Shown here: one piece after another, positions 58,632 to 64,000 of the stretch
Layout: the number at the start of each line of letters is the position of its first letter
Numbering within the stretch: the first letter of the stretch is position 1
DNA from: Stackebrandtia endophytica
Lineage (GTDB): Bacteria > Actinomycetota > Actinomycetes > Mycobacteriales > Micromonosporaceae
DNA: 64,000 bases
Direction of reading: 5' to 3'
NCBI RefSeq assembly: GCF_006716355.1
Contig: NZ_VFOW01000001.1
Span: 3,100,001 to 3,164,000, forward strand
Program-made: the position numbers and the translations under genes
Notes under the pieces: generated by a model
Seen by the model: only the letters and a program-made list of their open reading frames with translations
Told to the model about the DNA's origin: nothing
Databases searched by the model: none

Positions 58632-60023
58632 TCAGGTACGCGGGTCGTTCACCGGCGCGAGGCGACCGTTGACGACCCGGTACCGCCAGGCGGGTCCGTC
58701 GGCGGCCAGGATCGACACGGCCTCGATGAGTCGATCCACGTCGTCCTCGGTGCTGCCCAAACCGACGCTGGCGCGAACCGCCTGAAGGTCGTCGCCGTGC
58801 CTGCCGCGATGGGTCGGACCCGCCACGTCGCGGGCGCGGCGGGTGAGCCGTCGGGTCAGCGGATGCGCGCAGAACAGTCCGTCCCGCACCCCGATCCCGT
58901 ACTCGGCCGACAGGGCGGCCGCGACCAGGTCGGCGTTGAGACCATCCACAGTGAATGCGACGGTTCCCACCCGAGCCGAATCGGCACCGAACAGGTGCAG
59001 TTGACGAACGCCCGGGATCCGATTCAGGCCAGCCGCCAGCCGTCGCCGCAGGCTCTCCTCCCGGTCGGTGATCCGCTCCCAGGTCGAGTCTGAAAAGGAT
59101 CGACACACCGCAGCCAGGGCGACGGCGCCGACCACGTTGGGGCTGCCGCCTTCGTGCCGCCCCGGCCCCGTCCGCCAGGCGATGTCGCCGGTGGCGTCAC
59201 CGACGTAGGCAGCCGCGCCACCGCCGGCCAGGTGCGGTTCGGCGACGTCCAGCCAGTCCCCGCGACCGGCCAGCACGCCGGTACCGAACGGTGCGTACAA
59301 CTTGTGGCCGGAGAACACCACGTAGTCGGCGTCCCAGGACGTCAGATCGATACGTCGGTGCGGAGCCAGCTGCGCCGCATCGACCAGCAGCCGAGCCCCG
59401 AATCGCCGGGTGACCCTGGCGATCTCGACGATCGGAAACAACTCACCGGTCACATTGGAGGCACCGGTCACCGCCACGAGGACCGGATCGTCGTCGCCGA
59501 GAACGGTGAGGGCGGCGGCGATCGAGCGGACCGCGGCCGTCGGGGAATCGGGTGCGGGCAGCCTGATGAGGTTCTTCCAGGGCAACAGGTTGGCGTGGTG
59601 CTCGGACTCGAACGCCACGACCCGACACCCCTCGGGCAGGCTGCGAGCCAACAGCGTGGTGGCCTCGGTGGTGTGCCTGGTGAAGATGACGTGGTCGTCG
59701 GCGCGAGCACCGACGAACCGCGCGACGTCGCGACGAGCCTCCTCATAGGACGTCGTGCACTGCTGGGACAACCAGCCGGCGCCGCGATGCACCGCGGTGT
59801 AGCGGGGAAGCAGCTCCGCGACCGCTTGCGCGGCCGCCGCCGAACACGGTGCGCTGGCCGCATAGTCGAAGTTGGCGTAGCGGACGCGGGTTCCGTCCAG
59901 CAGGGGGACGTCCGGGGCGGGAAGCACGTCAAGTCGTGAGTGGATGGTGGCGACTCGGGAAGCCTGCGGGGTCGCCGGAAGAAACTCGGCGGTGCGCGCG
60001 GGGATGAGAGTGGACAGTGACAT
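58632..60023 (-). CDS. Class V aminotransferase (cysteine desulfurase-like) under a SAM riboswitch
   Basis: 463 residues from MSLSTLIPART. Fold-type I class V: FDYAASAPCSAAAAQAVAELLPRYTAVHRGAGWLS, HVIFTRHTTEATTLLARSL, FESEHHANLLPW, LLVDAAQLAPHRRIDL, ADYVVFSGHKLYAPFGTGVLAG with the PLP lysine (SGHKLYAP). The active cysteine loop of real desulfurases is not obvious. AGGAGG four bases before the ATG. The leader is a SAM-IV-like riboswitch, so it acts in sulfur or methionine metabolism; it is a well known target in actinomycetes without defined reaction. Confidence 0.92.
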   Translation of the reverse strand: MSLSTLIPARTAEFLPATPQASRVATIHSRLDVLPAPDVPLLDGTRVRYANFDYAASAPCSAAAAQAVAELLPRYTAVHRGAGWLSQQCTTSYEEARRDVARFVGARADDHVIFTRHTTEATTLLARSLPEGCRVVAFESEHHANLLPWKNLIRLPAPDSPTAAVRSIAAALTVLGDDDPVLVAVTGASNVTGELFPIVEIARVTRRFGARLLVDAAQLAPHRRIDLTSWDADYVVFSGHKLYAPFGTGVLAGRGDWLDVAEPHLAGGGAAAYVGDATGDIAWRTGPGRHEGGSPNVVGAVALAAVCRSFSDSTWERITDREESLRRRLAAGLNRIPGVRQLHLFGADSARVGTVAFTVDGLNADLVAAALSAEYGIGVRDGLFCAHPLTRRLTRRARDVAGPTHRGRHGDDLQAVRASVGLGSTEDDVDRLIEAVSILAADGPAWRYRVVNGRLAPVNDPRT

Positions 60024-60060
60024 GTCGCCTCCTGGCGGTCCGACGGACCTCATGCCAGGT

Positions 60061-60176
60061 CCGCGTCTTGCCCGATGGCCGTTGCCATCGGACCCGGTCC
60101 TCACCTGGGGCACCCCACGCGGAGTTGGGTTGCCGGACAGCCAGCCAGGGCTTCGCGCTGTCACTCATGACCTGGC
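60061..60176 (-). promoter_or_regulatory. SAM-IV-type riboswitch
   Basis: On the minus strand: P1 start GGTCATGAGTGACAGCG (complement 60157-60173), CTGTCCGGCAACCC, GTGGGGTGCCCC and the closing GGTGAGGACC, followed by the pseudoknot element GGGCAAGACGCGG. These ordered blocks are the SAM-I/SAM-IV core plus the SAM-IV 3' extension seen in actinomycetes. Ligand binding should reduce expression of the aminotransferase when SAM is abundant. Confidence 0.85.
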
Positions 60177-60257
60177 CTCGACGATAGCGGGCGGGTGCGG
60201 GGTACGTCCAGTGACTCCCGGCAGAGGTGCTCGTCACACCATGCCACTCACCCGTTG

Positions 60258-60272
60258 GCTAATCATGTTAGC
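60258..60272. promoter_or_regulatory. Candidate TetR operator
   Basis: GCTAA-TCATG-TTAGC, a 15-bp dyad 45 bases before the TetR start and upstream of its ribosome site; short but unusually AT-rich for this region. Probably autoregulatory. Confidence 0.5.
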
Positions 60273-60317
60273 TTTGCGGGGTCGTCATCGCCTTCGGCCG
60301 AGAGGAGCCACCCCGAA

Positions 60318-60869
60318 ATGCCCAGAGCCGGCCTCACGCCCGATGTACTCGTTGACATCGCGCTCGACATCCTCGACGAGACCGGCGAGGTGAGCCTCGC
60401 CAAGATCGCCGCCCGCGCCAACGTCGCCACCCCCTCCCTGTACAAGCACATCGCCAACCTCGCCCAACTGCGCGAACTCATCGCCATCCGCGCCACCGAC
60501 CAACTGAACGAACAGATCACCGAGGCATCACTGGGCAGATCCGGCCCCGAAGCGATCCGGGCCGCGATGACCGCGTGGCGCCGCTACGTCCTCGAATACC
60601 CGCACCGATACGCGGCCATACCGTTGGAACCGTTGAGCGACCCCGCGCTCGCCGAAGCAGGGGACCGTCTGATGCGCACCGCGGGCTCGGTGTTCCGCCG
60701 GTTCGAGTTGACCAGCGACGAACTGGTCCACGCCATCCGGGCGCTCCGGGTCATCGTCCACGGTTTCTCGACCCTGGAGGCCGGCGGCGGGTTCGGACTG
60801 CCACAGGACCTGGACCGAAGCTTCGCGAAACTGATCGACATGTATCTGGCATCGCTACCGTCCCACTGA
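60318..60869 (+). CDS. TetR-family regulator with WHG domain
   Basis: 183 residues. HTH GEVSLAKIAARANVATPSLYKHIANLAQLRELI (residues about 18-50) and a WHG ligand domain (YVLEYPHRYAAIPLEPLSDPALAEAGDRL; VIHGFSTLEAGGGFGLP). Start ATG 60318 with GAGGAG ten bases upstream. Divergent from the SAM-riboswitch aminotransferase. Target unknown. Confidence 0.93.
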   Translation: MPRAGLTPDVLVDIALDILDETGEVSLAKIAARANVATPSLYKHIANLAQLRELIAIRATDQLNEQITEASLGRSGPEAIRAAMTAWRRYVLEYPHRYAAIPLEPLSDPALAEAGDRLMRTAGSVFRRFELTSDELVHAIRALRVIVHGFSTLEAGGGFGLPQDLDRSFAKLIDMYLASLPSH

Positions 60870-60971
60870 TGCGGCTTCGACCGCCCCGGCCTCGTGACGG
60901 TCGTGACCGCAACCGGCGACACGATGAAAGGCCGTGTCCGGATCCACCGGACACCGCATAGTCTGGTTGCC

Positions 60972-62429
60972 ATGAGCCACGCCGTATCAGGACCGTCTGA
61001 GGTTCCCGGGCCCCACGGTCCGGGACCCGTTCAGCCGTACGGCCAGATGTACCCCCAGCCGAGCAGGCCGCCTCGCCCGTCCGCGTGGCGTCGACTCCTG
61101 ATGCTGCTGGCGGTGTTCCTCCCGCCCACGCTCGGATTGATCTCGCTGGGTTTCGTCATCAAGTTCTCCCTGAGCCCCGGTGCGACCGCCATCGGGGTCA
61201 TCGCCGCGATCATCCCGGTTCCGCTGCTGGTCGGATGCATCATGTGGTTGGGGCGCAACAACCCCCGTCCGAAGCGCTATTTGCTGTTCTGCTTCGCCTG
61301 GGGCGCGCTGGTGGCCACCGGCATATCGGTCTGGGTCAACACCGGGGTCAACGTCCTACTGGATCGGCTCGACTTCGATCACCTCGACCACATCAACCGG
61401 CCACAAGACGACATGATCAGTTGGGCGGAGTTCTTCACCGCGATCGGCTCCGCACCCGTCATCGAGGAACTCACCAAGGCACTGGCACCACTGGCCATCT
61501 TCTGGTTCCGGCGACACCAGTTCACCGGCATCCTCGACGGCATCGTCTACTGCGGAATGGCCGGAGTCGGCTTCGCCATGGTGGAGAACATCCTCTACCT
61601 GGGGCGCGGATTCGACCAGGGAGACTCGCTGCTGGGAGTGTCCGGCGGATTCCTCGTCACCGGCATGACCTTCGTGATGCGCATCCTGGTCAGCGGGTTC
61701 GCGCACCCGCTGTTCTCATCGATGATCGGCATCGGGTTGGGCCTGTCCCGGCGGCGCGGCCCCGGAATCGGCAAGTGGTTCATCCCGGTCGTCATGGTCC
61801 TGGCGGCGATGCTGCTGCACTCGGCCTGGAACCTGATCGCGTCCCTCGGCGTCGACATCCTGTTGGCCGGTTACCTCGCGGTCATGATGCCGGTGTTCTT
61901 CACCGTCGTCGGGATCGCGCTGTGGCTACGGGCCGGCGATGCGCGGTTGACGATGACCGCGCTCGCCGACTTCGTGCACGCCGGTCTCATCAGCCCGCCC
62001 GAACTCGCCGCCCTGGCCACCCACCGGCGTCGAGTGTCGGCCCGACTGTGGGCTCGCCGAGTCGCCGGTGACGCCGGATCCCGTGCCATGCGGGAGTTCC
62101 AGCGGGTCGCGACCCGGCTCGCAGTGCTGCGCGATGCCACCGCCCGAGGTTTCCAGCCGCCCGAGTTCGCCACCGAACAGGCGTTGAGTAACCGGATGTT
62201 GGCCTGCCGAGAAGCCTTCGCCACCGCGGACCCGGCCATGCCCCGCGCCACCTGGGACGGCCGGTACTACCAGGTTCAGTTCCCCGACGGTTCGATCCGA
62301 CAGATCAACCCGCCGCCACAGCCGGTGATGCCGATCCCGATCATGCCGCCGGGTGTGCCCCGCCCCGTGCCGGTCAGTCCCGCACCGGGGCACCACGGCG
62401 GCCCCACCCAGGGCGGCCGTTGGGGGTAG
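60972..62429 (+). CDS. PrsW-family intramembrane metalloprotease
   Basis: 485 residues. Pro-rich N-terminus, about eight membrane helices, with the PrsW motifs APVIEELTKALAPLA (EExxK), FAMVENILYLGRG, AHPLFSS and LLHSAWNLIA as the metal-site candidates. C-terminal helical domain and a Pro-rich tail. PrsW cleaves anti-sigma factors in Bacillus. Start ATG 60972. Confidence 0.93.
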   Translation: MSHAVSGPSEVPGPHGPGPVQPYGQMYPQPSRPPRPSAWRRLLMLLAVFLPPTLGLISLGFVIKFSLSPGATAIGVIAAIIPVPLLVGCIMWLGRNNPRPKRYLLFCFAWGALVATGISVWVNTGVNVLLDRLDFDHLDHINRPQDDMISWAEFFTAIGSAPVIEELTKALAPLAIFWFRRHQFTGILDGIVYCGMAGVGFAMVENILYLGRGFDQGDSLLGVSGGFLVTGMTFVMRILVSGFAHPLFSSMIGIGLGLSRRRGPGIGKWFIPVVMVLAAMLLHSAWNLIASLGVDILLAGYLAVMMPVFFTVVGIALWLRAGDARLTMTALADFVHAGLISPPELAALATHRRRVSARLWARRVAGDAGSRAMREFQRVATRLAVLRDATARGFQPPEFATEQALSNRMLACREAFATADPAMPRATWDGRYYQVQFPDGSIRQINPPPQPVMPIPIMPPGVPRPVPVSPAPGHHGGPTQGGRWG

Positions 62430-62772
62430 CGCGGTCGTTCAACGTGGTGGCGGATTCCCTCGTGGTGACCCCGTCGTTGTGGTCGTGCTTCATCGCGCGG
62501 TGGCGGTGCTAGCGCCAGTGATCCGTCGCCCGAGAAGCCGTGCTGTACACGACATCCAGATCACCACGACCTGGTCGAGGGTGCTCGGCCATCGGATGCC
62601 AGTCTCGGGTGCTCGGCGAGGCCAGCGCCCCGGTCGTGATCGGTGGCACTGACCTTGGCCTCGGCTGATCCTGAAGCCAACCTGAAATCCAGTTGACCGC
62701 GTTGCGTGACCATTGAGAAGCTTGTCGAGGCTGTGAGGGTGGTTTGTCCCCCGGATTGGGGCGGGGCGTGGC
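62430..62772. other. Convergent intergenic region with repeat copy B
   Basis: 343 bases between prsW-like and the mycosin stop. Contains the two-block repeat (62668-62770), ending three bases before the mycosin stop. The rest has no gene. Confidence 0.6.
62668..62770 (+). repeat. Dispersed two-block repeat, copy B
   Basis: Blocks 62668-62696 and 62736-62770 match copy A (45714-45816). Same 68-base pitch, same strand, again a convergent intergenic position. Confidence 0.85.
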
Positions 62773-64000
62773 TCACGCCCTGCGAACCTCGGTGGTCCTG
62801 GTGCCGGATCCGCCGTTCAGGGGGTGTTCCCCGGAACGAGGGGTTCGTTCCAAGGTCGGCGCGCGGGTCTTGCGGATGACGATGGCCACGGTGGCAAGAA
62901 GAACCACGATGGCCGCGCCCGCGATGACGATCCACCAGGGGGACGGCCCGGAGCCGCCGCTGCTGGTGAGGGTGGTCGCCGGTTCGGTGGTGTCGATGTG
63001 GTCATTGGATTCGGCGCGAGGATAGGGGTCGGGGTTGACTTCCTCGTCGGTTCGATGGTCCGGGACCTGGACGGTCTCAGTCAATGCGGCTACCGGGTCG
63101 ACCATGCCGAATCCGGTCTCTTGGTCCACACCTTTCGCACCCAGGTCGCGTGCGGTTTCGGTGATCCGCCATTGGATGATTTCCCATGGCATGTCGGGCC
63201 ATTGGGCTTTCATGAGTGCGGCGACTCCGGCGACGATGGCGGCGGAGTTGGAGGTGCCGTGACTGTATTCGTAGCCGCCGCCGGGGATGGTGGACAGGAT
63301 GTTCTCGGCAGGGGCGGCCAACATCGCTTCCCGTCCGACTTTCGACCTGTCCCAGTGTTCGCCTGCCTCGTTCGTGCCCGCTACGACGGTGGTCTGTTTG
63401 AATCGTGCCGGGTCGGAGATGGCGGAGAACGCGAAAGTATCGTCGCTGAGGTTGCCGGTTCCGGTGATGATGGTGATGCCTTTGTCGGCGGCGTATTCGA
63501 CGGCTTCGCGTTGTTCCTGGGAGCCGGGTCCGGAGTAGGCCAGGAGCATGACATCGACGTCTTGGTCGGCCAGCCATCGGATGCTCTGCACGATGGCCTG
63601 TTCGGTGGCCACATCGGATTCCAGGGATTCCTGGTCATGATCGGGCGGATATACCGACGCCGACACGACAGTCGCCTCCGGGGCGACACCCAGGATCCCC
63701 TCGGAGCCATCGGCTCCGTGCCCGTGACCAACCATGAGTCCGGCCATCGAAGTCCCGTGCTGCCACGGGTCGACGAGTCCATCCTCGCCACCCGACCATG
63801 ACGAACGGCCCGCCTCGACGTTTCCGACCAGGTCGGGGTGATCGGGGTCGACCCCGGAGTCGACCATCCCGATCCGCACTCCCGCACCTTTGGTGATCTC
63901 ATGCGCCGCAGCGATATCCAACGCTTCGAGGTACCACTGGTCTTCTCGCGTTTGGTCTGCGTGGGCGACGCCGGGAATCAGTGTGGCTGCCAGGGCACCG
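62773..64000 (-). CDS. Mycosin-type S8 serine protease (type VII secretion), N-terminus truncated by window
   Basis: About 409 codons visible; the start lies beyond the right edge. Signal tail GALAATLIPGVAHADQTREDQWYLEALDI is followed by catalytic Asp in RIGMVDSGVDPDHPDL, His in WQHGTSMAGLMVGHG and Ser in YSHGTSNSAAIVAGVAALM, then a linker and one C-terminal membrane helix (SPWWIVIAGAAIVVLLATVAIVI) with a basic tail. Mycosins belong to ESX systems and cleave secreted substrates. GTSNS instead of GTSxA is slightly divergent. The rest of the T7SS cluster should lie to the right. Confidence 0.94.
   Translation of the reverse strand, partial: GALAATLIPGVAHADQTREDQWYLEALDIAAAHEITKGAGVRIGMVDSGVDPDHPDLVGNVEAGRSSWSGGEDGLVDPWQHGTSMAGLMVGHGHGADGSEGILGVAPEATVVSASVYPPDHDQESLESDVATEQAIVQSIRWLADQDVDVMLLAYSGPGSQEQREAVEYAADKGITIITGTGNLSDDTFAFSAISDPARFKQTTVVAGTNEAGEHWDRSKVGREAMLAAPAENILSTIPGGGYEYSHGTSNSAAIVAGVAALMKAQWPDMPWEIIQWRITETARDLGAKGVDQETGFGMVDPVAALTETVQVPDHRTDEEVNPDPYPRAESNDHIDTTEPATTLTSSGGSGPSPWWIVIAGAAIVVLLATVAIVIRKTRAPTLERTPRSGEHPLNGGSGTRTTEVRRA

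Overview
The window is high-GC actinobacterial chromosome. Lineage markers are a mycothiol synthase (mshD), a bacterial proteasome activator ending in a GQYL-type tail, a mycosin-type protease of type VII secretion, the lipoprotein-radA-disA order known from mycobacteria, GTG/TTG starts, many apparently leaderless genes, and XRE/DUF397 and TipAS-type regulators. A glycomycete or micromonosporal-like actinomycete would fit; species cannot be fixed from the sequence. There is no rRNA, tRNA, CRISPR array or complete transposase gene. Most of the window is chromosomal housekeeping and metabolism with small accessory patches.

Region by region. 1-4.7 kb: partial secreted/adaptor protein, two SAM methyltransferases, a cysteine dioxygenase homologue, a secreted NlpC/P60 hydrolase, a YdeI-type protein. 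4.77-8.57 kb: a compact secondary-metabolite locus, a type III polyketide synthase, an acyl-CoA-dehydrogenase-fold flavoprotein and a UbiG-like methyltransferase in one overlapping operon, divergent from a UbiA prenyltransferase. 8.66-12.84 kb: LpqE-like lipoprotein, radA, a PH-like membrane protein (opposite strand), disA (c-di-AMP synthesis). 12.88-17.98 kb: lipoprotein, tandem FtsK/SpoIIIE-type ATPase, a membrane protein behind an iron box, and a coiled-coil membrane protein, closed by a 165-bp non-autonomous mobile element. 18.17-21.84 kb: a DUF2268 metallopeptidase-MerR/TipAS operon with a textbook 19-bp-spacer MerR promoter, a lipoprotein, and a secreted GH6 cellulase behind a CebR-like operator.

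22-26.5 kb is the most lineage-specific stretch: several unknown small genes, an XRE/DUF397 pair and two tiny ORFs with good ribosome sites. 26.5-29.06 kb is a molybdenum cofactor operon (moaC-mog-moeA-moaE, all with overlapping ends). 29.2-33.3 kb: membrane-anchored beta-propeller-like protein, mshD, a candidate small RNA with a strong terminator, a GNAT enzyme and a DUF3151 protein. 33.4-36.6 kb: an SDR divergent from a flavoprotein monooxygenase/Old-Yellow-Enzyme fusion of the salicylyl-CoA/2-aminobenzoyl-CoA type. 36.7-41.6 kb: rhomboid, cyclophilin, an aminotransferase, a repeat-bearing non-coding gap, bpa. 41.8-50.2 kb: MenB-like enzyme, formylglycine-generating enzyme, alpha/beta hydrolase, CorA with a candidate uORF leader, Nudix, thiolase, Pit/DUF47 phosphate uptake with a possible PHO box. 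50.4-62.4 kb: DinG-type helicase, AI-2E family transporter, GroES-like protein, DUF885 peptidase, DedA, a two-component system, a class V aminotransferase behind a SAM-IV-type riboswitch, TetR, PrsW. The window ends in a truncated mycosin.

Strongest leads: the type III PKS/UbiA locus with a flavoprotein that lacks the expected acyl-CoA dehydrogenase glutamate; the corA leader; the small RNA at about 31.73-31.81 kb; the iron-box membrane protein; and a two-block repeat that sits at two separate convergent gene ends.
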